64,000 nt of DNA from Ziziphus jujuba (taxonomy: Eukaryota > Streptophyta > Magnoliopsida > Rosales > Rhamnaceae), in contig NC_083379.1 in NCBI RefSeq assembly GCF_031755915.1, forward strand, positions 47,500,001-47,564,000, read 5' to 3'. The notes under the pieces were generated by a model. It was not told the origin of the DNA. It saw only the letters and a list, made by a program, of their open reading frames with translations, and searched no databases. This document shows, piece after piece, positions 34,817 through 48,700 of the stretch. The translations under genes were made by a program, and so were the position numbers. How positions within the stretch are numbered: the first letter of the stretch is position 1; every line of letters starts with the position of its first letter.

Positions 34817-37800
34817 CTATGCTTCAGAGAGATCTACATTCTCGTTGACTGGAATTGTTGATTGAGGCGATGAATCTGGGACAGCTTCAATATCGGATGG
34901 TTGTGATTCATGCTTTGCAGCAGCCTGCAGAACACGGTTTTGAACATCCAAGGACGAAGGAGATGTGGGTAGTCCAATGCGGTTTGATTCTAACTTCCCA
35001 GCAGCCCATGTAAACACCTGACTTCCAAGTCTAACAGGAGCAAGCAATAGCCTTCAAAAGGAATAAGACACCACAAATTAAACTGACACTTTAATCAACA
35101 AAAAATTTGTACTCCCAACTTATTAATGGTGTACATATGCTATCAAAAATGATTATGCAAAAAATTCCTATTAAAATGACTATCCACTGTCATTTTATTT
35201 GTAACACAATAATCGCCATATTGGAAGCAGACAGTCATCTTATTTTAAGCCTCTAATTGCTTAGAATGATTATGCTTCCCCATAAACTAAAATTCCTAAG
35301 CTAAAACATAATGGTTTGTAACTCAGATTTTCTCTCCAGATTCAAACCTGAGGATTTAGCATCTTCATGAATAAATGGACCGTGTCTATGATAATCATAT
35401 GAACTAGCTACTAGTTTTTCTACAAAATGATTCAAAATAAGGCTAATGGTTACCTCACATCTTGCTTAAGATCTTCAGCATTCTCATAAGAAGCAACGCG
35501 TCGAAAAATGGTCTGATGGATCAGAATGAATCAAGCATGAGGGAATAGCATTAATATAACAAATTTAGACAACACAAATGAATTTTTTGTTTAAGGAGAA
35601 AGAAATATATATTTTAGAGCACTAAACATGATATATGAATGCTGAGAATCCATAGATCATTTTCAACTTCCATTATAATGCATATGTTCCACCTAAAACT
35701 CAAATTAGGATGATTAAGATAGACCTTTCATATTGTTTTGTTTTTCGTTTTTTGCGAATATAGAGCTTTTGTTATGAATATATAACTGATCCCCTTACCA
35801 ACAAAACAAAAAGACCAGCAATTTGAACTACCAAACTTAAGATTCAAATGATACCTGAGCAAGGCCAAAGACGCCAATAAATTGCAATGTCTTCTCCCAT
35901 TCTGAGATACAGAACCAAGGTCGGTCAGAAAAAAACGAGGCAAGACCCATAAAAGGAAAAATAATAATAAAAATAAAAGTACAAAATTATAAATCAGAAC
36001 CATCCAGCTAAATTTTAGTTTGCTTTTCGAATATCCCTGTGATCAATAATATTTCATCACACATATTAAATGCAATAAAACATATACAAACCTAGTAGAG
36101 CATATGATGAAGCAATCAAACCCTGCAATGAAGTAATTTCCATTCGTTAGTAAAAATACACAAAATGGAAATGTTTCTGGAAGATATTAAATATTTATTT
36201 ACTATAGACATGTTTCTGGAAGATATTAAATGACAGACCACATCAAATAATCAGAAGAGACCTCATTATGATCTCACTTTATGCAGTGCATAGATGTCAA
36301 TATGACTAACATAAAAAGAAACTTTGCATGGTAGAAAGAATGATTATCAAATACAACTTTTAACCATAAACTTACTAATACAATATTAAATATAAATTAG
36401 TAAGTGATTGTTGACCAGTAAAAGTTCTAATTTAGTAATATACCATGGTTGTGGGTACCCATTATTTTTATCATCATTAGTTAATCAAAAAGAAAGATAA
36501 AGATTGTCCTCTATGGTCTAAAACATCCATTCTAAAAAGAATTAAAGTAAGAGAGTCAAACCAATCAAATTGATTATTGATTATATGTATTAGAACCAAG
36601 AAACATGAGTCTTACCACACCATAACCAACAACTTGTACAGGAGAAGGTCTGATATCCTCCAGAATTGCCTCAGCTTCCTGAAATATATAAGTTTTGCAG
36701 TGATTATAAAACCAATAAAACTGGTAAAGAGAAGTCGAATACATTTTTGGTTATAAACAATGAGGTAACTTGTTTAATGATTGTATTATGATTTTATTCA
36801 TAATACCAAAATTCTCTTAAATAAAACAAATTTATTATTAGGGAACTAACTTTGACCCTGTAAGTTTTTTCTAGTTGATAATTGAACAGAATTTTTATTA
36901 ACATATTAAGACATCTATTGGAACCTAAAAGAATAAGCAACATCACTGTGATTAATACCTCATTTAATATGGTAAGTGTTGTCTCAGCTTTGAGATCCTT
37001 TACTCGGAGGCTCTGTTTCACCCAAGACTCAAAGCCACCTTGAACCAAGTAAGGTTTCTGCAATGTATAATGCCACCCGGTAATTAGACCACATACTAAA
37101 AGCATCCTCCCCCTTTCTTCTTCTTCTTCTTCTTTTAGGGTGTCGTTTGGTAAGTTGTTGGTTTTAGATTTTTTTCTACCAAGTTATGTGCAATTTGCTT
37201 GCTTCAAATGTTTGTCAGTGTTAGTTAGTGGTAGTCAGAATTTGTTACGCATCACAAATAACTACAAACTTGAAGGGGAAAAAAAGTTGAAAACCATTTT
37301 AAACAGGGTTTGGTTTCTCCCCTCCCTTAAGTTTGTAGTTAATTGAGATGTCTAACCCTCTAACAAACATAAATAGCATTTGAAGTAAGAAATCTACAAC
37401 AATTAGGTAGAAAAAACCAAAAACCAATGTGTATCAAACAAGCACCAAGTAGATTGAGGCAAGCAATAAACACAAACTTCTAAATGAATAAAGGAAGTTT
37501 GGCATAGGCACAAAACTAATAGATATTATCTGTTAGTGATAAGATTCATTTTCGCCTTTCCAACAATGTTTATTGCTTGCATCACAGCAAAATCTCCAAA
37601 CACTTAGAAACACATACCTTGACCCCAAGTTTTCTCAAGGATCTTGCAACTCCTTTTGAACGAGTACCATCAGCATCAATAACTATAACCTTGGATCTGT
37701 CCTACAAATAGTAGAAAACAGCAACAACAAAAGATTTGAGCTTTGATACCATGACAAGTTACCATTAAACCCAAAACTTAAAATATATGAAATGGATCCA

Positions 37801-38523
37801 ATCATTTATTTCAAGCCAGTACAACAAACACTATCACAATACATAATATTAATTAAATTACTTAGTTCAAGCATCTTATTTTCCAGACTAGTCATTACAA
37901 ACACTATCACAATGCATAATATTAATTAAATTACTTAGTTCAAGCATCTTATTTGCCAACTAGTCATTACACCAATGATATTGAAGCGGAACATCTAAAA
38001 CATGATGCCAAGCATAGAGATGCTAGGTCCCAGCAAAATACCTTCTATTGGAAATGTTAGATTGGCAATCTCAAGCAATAGGAAAGCATAAAGCTCTTAG
38101 CTCCTTACCTGAACAATTTTCAAATTCCGAATAACAGCAGCTGTCAAGATGTCATCAAGGTCCTGTCCGCTTTTCAACAACTTCCGAAGAGACCCATTGA
38201 CCTGATAGTTCCTAACAATAATTTAGAATATTGAATAGAGTCTAAATCTAAGCTTCACCTGTACTAGCATGTATCCCAACCTCAGGCAGAGTCACACTTG
38301 TGTAGCGAAAACGAGCAACTCTTCGAAGATCAGGAACACCATCTCTTTCTCTCAAAACCTTCATAAAGGTATATCAACAACTAAAAAAATCAAACTTAAA
38401 CAACAAAACCTTCAAAATGAAGTAATTTGACCCTTCAAATGTAAAGCAAATTCCCTTTTCTGTTCTATTACAAATTTACAATGTATGAGCTCAGAAAGGG
38501 AACAGTAGTCAGATCATTCTTTG

Positions 38524-38560
<37 letters not shown>

Positions 38561-40688
38561 CTTCTTCTTCTTCTTTTTTAAAAATACTTTTTGCCCCCTT
38601 GAGCTAAGCATAGACAGAATTTTAAAAGAGTTGGAAATTAAGGAATTAGGTTCTTCTAGCCTTTTCAAAGGAGAAATCAGAATATTTGGCACTGTCATAC
38701 TCTGACAATTAAGAAGCTAAAAGAGTCTCTTACGTCAGGCCGGATATCAATGAGCACAGCATTTTCCTTCCCTGTCAGGATATCTAAAGTTGATTGAGGG
38801 GTTAAATCTCCTGAGTAACCACTATATGTCCGAACCCAATAAAAGACCCTGCACCAAATCTGATGAGAAATATAAATTTCTCAAGCAATAGATTTTTACT
38901 TTGCTAACAAAAGAAAAATTAATAAATGAAAAACATAAAATAAAATCTGAGCGCCAAAGGAAGCTCATACCATAGAGTGGCTGAGGTGCCAAGGAAAAGA
39001 ACGAATGGAACTATTGGATCATTTGGATCCAGGCCAAGACTTTGCTCTAACCCCTCAATATTGCTGTAAACCTGCTGACAGCCATTTGAATTCAGCATAA
39101 AGATAATTATGAGAAAATCATATGGAAATAACAGAATACAAAGGATCTAGAGATTGAACATGTTGATATCTGGACTGATTTTTAAACAGAATTCAGACAG
39201 TCAACATAGCAAATTACAAAAATCAGTGACCCGAGAAGAAAAGATTTGGCCAGAAATCAGGAAAGCATTATTTGTTGTTTAGATTAAAGCCACAGGTCGT
39301 GTGGCCATTTTCTTTTTACAAAATAAAAAACCATAATGATCCATAATGATAGAGAATCACATGGGAATTATACAAAATATATGAATACCTGTTGGAAAGC
39401 TACTTTTGCAGGCCTCAAGATATCGATTGCTTTCTCTTCCGACAAATTTAGTGCATCCCTGATCTCTGGAGCAAGCAATTTCTTGGCAGACTGATAAGAG
39501 TAGAGAACAAAGGAAGCTCCATTTGCTAAAGTATCCTCCGCTACAACTATTGTATGCCTCAATGCATCAACAGCTATATCAGCTGCTTTGCTTGTGGATT
39601 CCTTCAGATCACTCGAAAAGTTACTCAGTTTATTACCAGCTAACTCTCCTGTTTGATCAACAGTTGAAAATGCTCCATGAAATGCATTGTCCACTGCTTC
39701 ATTAGCACTTTTGATGGCAGCTGATATTGACGAATTGATAGTCTCTAGTGAGCTTTTCACAGCATTTTCTCCTTTAGTTACTGAAGTACTAAACGACTTA
39801 CTAACCTCAGAAAAAAATTCATCAAATCCTGATTTCACACTGGACAATGAACCACTATCCAGCTCCAAGGAGTCAGGTAAAGAGGTGGAAGTTTCTTGTG
39901 TTGAATCAATAGTTGATATGATTTCTGGTTCTCCAGATCCTGATAAGATATTTACATTTCCATTTGATTGGTCCGAAAAATCGAGAAGACCTTCATCGGT
40001 AGCAGATTGGCTGAGATTTTCAACATAGTTCACTTCAACCTTCCCAATTTGCTGTCCCTTATTTATGTTTCCGGTTGAAGATGTCCACATATTGGTATAC
40101 TTACATTTAAAATACTCTGCTTCGTTTGCACAGGAATTCCTGCTAATGAAATCCGTGGAGACTGACTTTTCTGTACTCTTGACAAAATTAGAGTAAAGAG
40201 ACTTTGTAGCATGTGTTCTAAAGGAATCTCCATGGATTTGTGTCCCATTAGTCAAGCTGTAAACTCTGTCTTCCATAATACATCTGGCCTCCAATTCCTT
40301 CTGGAACTGAGAAAAGGGACGCAACGCTCCATGAAACGAAATCTGTGAGATTCAAAGTTTCAGATCAAATGAATAACCATGCAAACACAAAATATGTATA
40401 ACAAGAGATGGTTATACAAACATAGATGGCATATTGACAATCATGATTAGTTTCAGAGTAAATATTAGATGTCGAAATTTTATCATGAGCAGTGAGTGAA
40501 GGATCTATTTCTGTTGAATCAATCTATCTTATTTTAGTTCAACTAAAAATATTTTTCATCATTTGTTTTAGATAAATTACACATAATCAGACAAATAAAA
40601 TACAAGTGTGGCCAATCAGCATTTGAACTTTCACCTGGGAATGAGAAGAACAGCTTGGGGCGGCTGAGCAAACAGGCAACATTGTCAT
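34817..40688 (-). CDS. Chloroplast membrane protein with inactive rhodanese domain
   Basis: Thirteen exons: 40635-40688, 39389-40342, 39071-38971, 38848-38734, 38358-38281, 38201-38109, 37701-37618, 37057-36959, 36678-36616, 36122-36092, 35901-35855, 35512-35454 and 35051-34817. They join in frame to 670 aa (start at 40688; an in-frame ATG at 40682 is an alternative). A poorly conserved Ser-rich N-terminal half encoded by one large exon contains a coiled-coil-like repeat region (KSANEAVDNAFHGAFSTVDQ). A membrane segment (about 355-376, VPFVLFLGTSATLWVFYW) and a rhodanese-like domain (about 390-515, LIDIRP to VQGGFESW) follow. The position of the catalytic Cys is Asp474 (DADGTRS), so sulfurtransferase activity is not expected. 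It matches Arabidopsis At3g59780, distantly related to the thylakoid calcium-sensing protein CAS. Exact role unknown. Confidence 0.88.
37138..37446. mobile_element. Candidate MITE in rhodanese-gene intron 7
   Basis: The 309-bp segment has imperfect terminal inverted repeats of about 42 nt: left GGGTGTCGTTTGGTAAG...TTTTTTCTACC (37138-37180), right GGTAGAAAAAACC...ATCAAACAAGCACC (37406-37446). A second, inner inverted repeat (AACTACAAACTTGAAGGGG near 37260 against CCCTTAAGTTTGTAGTT near 37324) surrounds its centre. It has no coding capacity. No clean target duplication is seen. Confidence 0.65.
37826..37970. repeat. 73-bp tandem duplication in rhodanese-gene intron 6
   Basis: AAACACTATCACAATACATAA begins the first unit at 37826 and recurs at 37899 with one change. 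Both units end ACTAGTCATTAC. Only a few differences separate them, so the duplication is recent. Confidence 0.9.
38527..38558. repeat. (TC)n microsatellite
   Basis: About sixteen TC units in intron 4 of the rhodanese gene. Confidence 0.9.
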
Positions 40689-40800
40689 GTCAACCCAGAA
40701 ATATCAAGCACAAAGAAACTCACCACACTCCCATTCTCTGTTCATAAACCACACGATTGTAAGTAAAATTCAGAATAAATAAATATATATATATATATAT

Positions 40801-40835
<35 letters not shown>

Positions 40836-42699
40836 AAACAAAAAAGTACACCAAACTTCATATTCAAAGACACCCAATAACCAAAACTCAAAATTCATCG
40901 GAAGTATAACCTTTATTGCTCCAATAAATTGATAAAAAAAGAAAAAAAAAATCAACCTTTCCTGCTAGCTCTACAGAAGAAAGTTATCAGAACAAGAGAT
41001 TAATAAAGAAAGAACGGTTGTTCAGATTGTTCTTACTCGAAAGAATCAATGACCTGAAATGGGTATTTTGGAATTGTCTAGAAATTTGTCCAATGAGAAA
41101 ATAATAATATAGATATGACGAGGAAAATCGTGTGGCTTGTTGAAGCCGTTACTTGATCTTGGTTAGCTCCTCTTTGCCTCTCGTTCGCTGTGTAGGGACT
41201 TGTTTGTGTTGTCTATGGCCATCAAGGAATTCTAATTTATAAACGGTGACCTTGTACTTTTATGTATTCAATATAAACTCCCCAAATTATTGTTTAATTC
41301 TCTTTTCTCGTGCAGAAATGGATTTTCTTTTCACTCTTCCAAATAAAAATCCACGTGAATGTAAATTTTATTGCAGTAGAAAACTTCGTTTCCCTTTTTT
41401 ATTTTTTTGCTAGAAAGACATGTTTTATAACCAAAACTTTGTTTCCTTTTTTGTTTGTCCACCAAAGCACCAATCATCATGGACCTTGTATTGACAAATT
41501 AACTAGCTTTTTTAACTCATTGCCAAAAAAAAACTAGCTTTTTTAACAGAATGACAGGTTAAAATAATTAATTTGAATCTTTGAAATTATTTCAGCTTCT
41601 AAGACTTTTATTCCTTGAGGCTCTGATGATGCTTTGAAAGTAGAAAATTGGGGGGAAAAAAAAAAAAAAACAAAAAAGGGGTGAGGCTAATGCTCGGCAT
41701 GTGATGGCGCCAAATTAATTGATTTTATCGAAAAGTTTTTGTCTTGCAGGGGCGTTTAAACAATTTTAATGCTTAAGAATACTATGAATTTGTACATTTT
41801 GGTTGTTTTCTAATAAGATTCTCTGTGGGATTTGATTTCATGTATCTTTTCAAAGGTAAAAACAATGCAATGCTCTTTTTTGTTTTTATCGCATAGGTAT
41901 TGTTGATTATAGTCTATAAATCTAACATATATCACCATCCAAAAAAACAAAAACAAAAAAAAATAATTGAAGAACATAAAACCCAAGTGTGCTTATTTTG
42001 CTAAAGATGATTTCTTTTTCACAGTAATTTGAAAATATCATACCATAAAGTTGTTTTTTTTTTTTTTTATAATATACAAATATATATTTTTTCACGTTCG
42101 GAACGTAGAGGTCTAAACTTGCGGAGTTCAACCAAAAAACAAAAAAAAAAAAAAAAAAACTTGTGGAGAAGTGCTAGATCGTACTCTTTATTTCGATTAT
42201 TTACAAAATAAAAGAATTTGACTTTTCTCTCTCGCGAAAGATATTCAAAAAATAAATAAATAAATAAAAATTAAAACAAGAACGATCACTCTATAATCTC
42301 GAAATTGCGAAACAAAAAAGGAAAATTAAAAATAGCAAAAACGAAAGAAAAGAACTTTGATTTTTCTCTCTCCTTCTCTTTTAGTCACCCTCTGACTCTG
42401 TCCTTCATTTATTGAATGGACAGATAAAAAAATAAATAAATAAATTTTAAAGATGAAAAAAGAAAAGCATTTTAATGGTTCGTTCTGGTAATGATGACAT
42501 TGGGTCTTAACAAACAAAAATGGAGGTTTGGTTGAGAGACGTCGTCGAAGCTTGGATATAAAGCTTGGCACTTTCTCTGTTGGTGCAATTCTCTCCGATG
42601 CGTCTTGTTCTGATTTTCCAATTGGATTGGATTTGGAATTCCTCGAAACTTGGTGGCAAATCTTTGGGCGTTAGGGATCGCAGATAGACCAACAACCTC
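40689..42699. other. Divergent promoter region, rhodanese gene and SAC9
   Basis: Both flanking genes start outward from here. A compound (AT)n(AC)n microsatellite lies at 40783-40833, and A/T homopolymers lie near 41650, 42050 and 42137. The SAC9 leader probably lies within about 150 nt of 42700. No coding exon is seen in between. Confidence 0.6.
40783..40833. repeat. (AT)n(AC)n compound microsatellite
   Basis: About nine AT units followed by about fourteen AC units, upstream of the rhodanese gene start. Confidence 0.9.
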
Positions 42700-42737
42700 A
42701 TGGCTTCACCTGGTAACCTTCTTATTCTTCTTCTTCT

Positions 42738-42776
<39 letters not shown>

Positions 42777-45700
42777 ATGTGTTTCGCAAAGCGCCTCAAT
42801 TTGATCATTTCTTCAAATCAACTCATTTGTATACTTGGAAAAAGGAGAAAAAGCAAAAGAATTTGATTCTTGATTCTTGGTTCTTCTTGATCTGTGAAAC
42901 CTAGAAAAAAAATGAATTCAGATTTTTTTTTCCTTTTTTTTTTTTAAAATCTCAGTTAATATGTATACAATGCTCCAGAATGATGATTTTTAGCGATCAG
43001 CTAAATCTTTTCTTTCTGGCAAATGTCTCTAGCTGCCTTGTACGATTTTAAATTTAATATTGCTCCATTTACTTCTGATCTTAATAGAGATGTTCCAATT
43101 ATATGGCCAGCATTTTGGGTTTTCATGCAATGCTAGTAAATCTTACATATTTGTCTGACCAATTAACTTATGCCCATTAGTTATTTGTGTGTGGTTAGAG
43201 TAATATCATATATACATACACTGGCTGGTGGTATTACTTAACTATGACTGCTATTACTTCTAGAGGTTATTTTAGATTATTTCTTCACTGTATAGTGATG
43301 GGGGAGGGTAAGCGTGAATTTTATTTTTTCCCAATTAATTTAATGTTTTCTTCTTGTACTTATTGCAGCTGGTGGTTCGAGGCACACATCAGTTGTTGTT
43401 GTCACACTTGATACTGGTGAAGTATACATTATTGTCAGCTTATCCTCTAGGCTTGACACTCAGGTGATATATGTTGATCCAACAACAGGTGTACTTCGCT
43501 ACAGTGCAAAACCAGGGGTTGATATTTTTAAATCAGAAAATGAAGCTTTAGATTTCATTACAAATGGCACGCGATGGATATGTAAGAGTGTAACTTATGC
43601 TCGGGCAATATTAGGATATGCTGCCCTTGGAAGCTTTGGCTTGCTACTTGTTGCAACAAAGTTGATTACCAGCATTCCGAATCTTCCTGGTGGAGGTTGC
43701 GTATATACAGTGGCTGAGAGTCAATGGATCAAGATATCTCTTCAAAATCCTCAACACCAAGGGAAAGGAGAAGTAAAGAATGTTCTTGAATTAACTGATC
43801 TTGACATTGATGGTAAACACTACTTTTGTGAGACAAGAGACATAACTCGGCCATTTCCAAGTCATATGTCCTTTCGTGAGCCTGATGATGAATTTGTTTG
43901 GAATGGATGGTTGTCAATGTCCTTCAAAAACATTGGACTGCCACAGCATTGTGTCATTCTTCTGCAGGTTTTGCTTCGTTCTTTTGCCAATCTTTGTTTT
44001 TCTGAATGAATATTGTCTGGGTTTACCTCCCTTTAACATATTTATTAGATTTTCTTGTTTATGCATGAGCTGGTCATCTTAGTCAATTCTTAATTGGATA
44101 TGCCTATATCTAAACACAGAGGGGAAGATATTCTCTTCTTTCCAAATGCTTCTTGTGGCTGTAGCTCTTATGTTTTCATCTACTTTTTTTTTTTTTTTTT
44201 AATCTATTTAGACCTAAATTATTTTCTTTTAGGAAAGTTAATGTGTTCTATGAAGTTCTGCGGTTTGATATCACTAGGGGCAACTTTTGTCACAGCTGTA
44301 ATTTCACCAATTAATTATCTTTACTGCATTTATCTGCTTTACAACTTGCAGCTCTAAATAGCATATTCATTGTAGTTATTCTTGTTCCTACTGTTTACTT
44401 ACATGACATTAATGTGTAGGGGTTCGCAGAATATCGAAGCTTTGGAAGCTCAGGGCAAGTAGAAGGGATTGTTGCTCTCATTGCTCGCCGAAGTAGGTTG
44501 CATCCTGGCACTCGATACTTGGCAAGGGGACTAAATTCATGTTTTAGCACAGGTAAGATGACCTGTTACAAGTTATTGAATTTTTCTTAATGAATATCCC
44601 TGGAACTAGCAGATCCCTAAGTTGAATATAATATTTGTGGTTGAGATGTATAGTGGATAGGTGGAATCTTGGTGTACATCTGACCTAAAATTATTACTTA
44701 CAGTCCATTTAGCAATACAGTCCATCATTTGTCTGAAAACTTTCAAAAAAAGCTTTTGAGCCTTAAAAGCCAAGAGCAGCTTTTGAAAACCTGTACCAAA
44801 CTGGGCCTTAACATTTTCTTTTATTTTATTAATCTATTATCAGTGAAATTAATGGAATTTGGTTTTGTATTGGATGCAAATTATAAATCCGGTTGTACTC
44901 ATCTTCAATGTGATTTTCTACAAGATTACTGGTACACCTTCCCATTTGCTTAGACGGAATTTTATCATATCGTATCTATTGCCATCTGTGGGTACTGATA
45001 TGCTCTTTGCATAGAAAATATATCTTTCATTTCCATTTTTTGTAGTCTTAGCTTTTTTCTTTTTTTTTTTTTTTTTTTTTTATTTCTATGAACTTATGAT
45101 GGATGCGGGCTCAACAGGGAATGAAGTTGAGTGTGAGCAACTTGTATGGGTTCCAAAAAGGGCTGGTCAGAGTGTTCCTTTTAACACATATGTTTGGCGA
45201 CGAGGCACAATTCCTATGTGGTGGGGTGCAGAACTAAAGATCACTGCTGCAGAAGCAGAAATTTATGTTTCAGATTGTGATCCTTATAAAGGGAGTGACC
45301 AATACTATCAGAGGTTAAGTAAGAGATATGACACACGGAAGTTAGATGTTGGTGTTGGGGTAAATCGTAATCAAAAAGCTTTGGTTCCAATTGTATGTGT
45401 CAACCTCCTGAGGAGCGCAGAAGGGAAGTCAGAGTCCATTTTAGTTCAACACTTTGAGGAATCTTTAAATTACATCAGATCAACCGGAAAACTTCCTCAT
45501 ACTCGAATTCATTTAATAAATTATGATTGGCATGCCAGTATAAAATTAAAAGGTGAGCAGAGAACTATTGAAGGATTGTGGAAGCTTCTAAAACATCCAA
45601 CCATTGCTATAGACATTTCTGAAGGGGATTATTTGCCTTCACGACAACGAATTAAGGATTGCAGAGGTGAAATCATCTGTAATGATGACTTTGATGGTGC

Positions 45701-48700
45701 CTTCTGCTTGAGAGCACATCAAAATGGAGTGATACGTTTCAATTGTGCTGACTCTTTAGATAGGACCAATGCTGCTAGTTATTTTGGCTCCCTCCAAGTT
45801 TTTGTGGAGCAGTGTAGGCGGCTTGGAATATTACTTGATAGTGATACAAGATATGGGTATCAGTCAGTGAACGATTATGGTGGATACACTGCTCCATTAC
45901 CACCAGGGTGGGAGAAAAGATCTGATGCAGTAACAGGGAAAACATATTATATTGATCATAATACTAGGACAACAACGTGGACGCATCCATGTCCGGATAA
46001 ACCTTGGAAAAGATTTGATATGACATTTGATGAGTTTAGGTGGTCAACAATTTTGTCACCAGTGACCCAGCTTGCTGATCTATTCCTGCTTGCTGGTGAC
46101 ATTCATGCAACAATTTATACTGGTTCTAAAGCTATGCATAGCCAAATCCTTAGCATTTTCAATGAAGATTCTGGAAAGTTCAAACAATTTTCTGCAGCAC
46201 AAAATATGAAAATCACCTTGCAGAGAAGATATAAAAATGCAATGGTAGATAGCTCTCGTCAAAAGCAATTGGAGATGTTTCTCGGGATAAGACTTTACAA
46301 GCACCTGCCATCTGTTTCTATACATCCTCTAAATGTATGTTATATTTGTGATGATATTTGTTTACTCAATGTCTTTGAGCTACTTTTCTTTATGGTGTAT
46401 CTAGCAACTTTAGATTTTGTTGCTGACATTACTTTTACTTGCAAGTTACTTGGTCTAATTAATATTTAAGAACCACTTATTGTGCTGCTGTCTAATAGTA
46501 GTTGGAAGTTACCAGTTGCATATTTGAAAACTCTTTTGAGCAAACACTCATTTGAAAAATAGAATTGATTTTTTTTTTTTTTTTTTAATGGAAACAAGCT
46601 ATAAGATGTAAATAGGCTGCAGGGGGGTCCGTTAGCAAAATTAATCTAGATCTGATCATTACATAGCTTCTTTTTTTTCTTTTTTCTTTTTTCTCTCTCT
46701 CTCTTTATTTTTTTTTTATTTATTTTTTTTTTTTCTCTTTGAACTGAGATCATAATATAGCATTTGAATTGAGTGGATGGGTCATTCTGAATTCATGATT
46801 TGTGATTTATTGGTAAATTGTACACTAGGCAAACTGTTTCTTGTGTTGTAGCTAATTGTTCTTTCTCTTTTACATAAGAATTTTTCTTGTAATTGTATTG
46901 CTGGTTCCATTCCAGCTTCTATTTGTACATTATCCAGATCTTTTTATTTCTTTAAGCCTCTGATTCTGCTACTGTATAACATGCTGATTATTGCAGGTAG
47001 TCTCTCGACCGTCTGGTTTCTTTCTTAAGCCAGTTGTCAACATGTTTCCTGGTACAAATGGCGGACCAAGTCTTCTAAGTTTCAAGAGAAAAAACTTTAC
47101 CTGGGTACATGAAAAGTAGCTTTCCGTTGCATGGAAGCCTTTAGTATACATAAAAGTTCTTTTTGGTTGGCTTCCTTTGTATCTGTTATATAAGGAACTC
47201 TGCATTGTTATTTCTTATTGGAATTTTATGCAATTTTGTCCTACAGGTTTGCCCACAAGCTGCAGATGTGGTTGAACTTTTTATTTATCTTGGTGAGCCT
47301 TGTCATGTTTGCCAGCTTCTTCTCACAATATCACATGGTGCAGATGATTCAACTTACCCATCAACAGTTGATGTAAGGACAGGACGCAATCTTGATGGAT
47401 TGAAACTGGTCCTCGAGGTTCGTGTAGCCTCTCATATGCTTTTTCCTTAAATTTGCTTCTAGACTTGACTTTTGTAACTTCATTGGACTTTGTTAATAGG
47501 CTGCCTCAATACCCCAGTGTGCAAGTGGGACCAACCTCTTGATACCCTTACCAGGGCCAATTAGTTCAGAGGATATGGCTGTCACTGGAGCAGGTGCACG
47601 TATGCATGATCAAGATGCATCTTTCCTTCCATTCTTGTATGATTTTGAAGAACTTGAAGGAGAATTGGACTTCCTCACTCGTGTAGTTGCACTTACATTT
47701 TATCCTGCTGCTTCTGGGAGAAGTCCTATGACTCTGGGTGAGGTAGAATGCTAACAGGCAACTTTGGAGATTGAACTTGATCACAGTCGTTGGTTTCTGA
47801 CTATATTGTTCTTATATGAATTTCTTCCTGCCTTTATAATGTGACCATTTGTATTTTATGCTGGTGACTATGGTTTCTAAGATGATATGTCTCCACTAGT
47901 GGTAGTTTATAATTTACGGGACTGGTTAAAATGTCACAGAAACCAGTTTTGATATCATCCATAAGAAGAAGATTAAAATTGAATATATTCAAGTTAAATC
48001 TGTGATGCTTTATGGACCCAAATATTATGATATGAGAAGGTAGTGATGGTGTAGATGGGTTGGTTAAGTTTGTTTCCAAGCAAAGGAGATCAACCTTGTA
48101 AAGTGCATTTATGCAAAAAGAAAGGAAACGTGAATAGCCTAACATGGATTGGATGATGGTTTGATTTGAGTTTTCTTTGGTATCATTCTTTAAGGGGATC
48201 CTCGCATCACCATTACATTTTGCTTCTATATAAGTCTTGTACTAGAACTTTAAGCAATCAAGACTTGTACTGCATGGAAGTGTACAGGGATGCATATAAA
48301 TGTCTACCTGTTCATGTATGTATGTAATGTGTAAACCTTAACAGGGATTTACTTCAAATTAGTATTTTTAAGTGGGATGGGGATTTTCTGTATAATTGCA
48401 TTCATGCATGTAATATTTGTATGGATGGAAGAATGCTGCATCTAAGCAGGCATGAATGCCTATATTTGATATTTTTAGGAGGATATGGCTTCACTGTAAC
48501 TACAGCTGGATAGTAATTCTTATATGAATTGTGTTACAGATAGAAGTCCTTGGAGTTTCACTTCCTTGGAGGGGTATGTTAACTAATGAAGGGCCTGGTG
48601 CAAGAGTAATCGAGCTTGCCAAGACCTTTCAGGAGGAAAGCAATCCTTTTCTGTCTAGTTCAGATGCCAATCCATTTTCTGGAGCCTCATCCAGTGCAAA

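Noticed and set aside
44700..44830. MITE-like end (CCTGTACCAAACTGGGCC) in SAC9 intron 3
   Set aside because: No matching inverted end or target duplication found nearby; at most a one-ended remnant.
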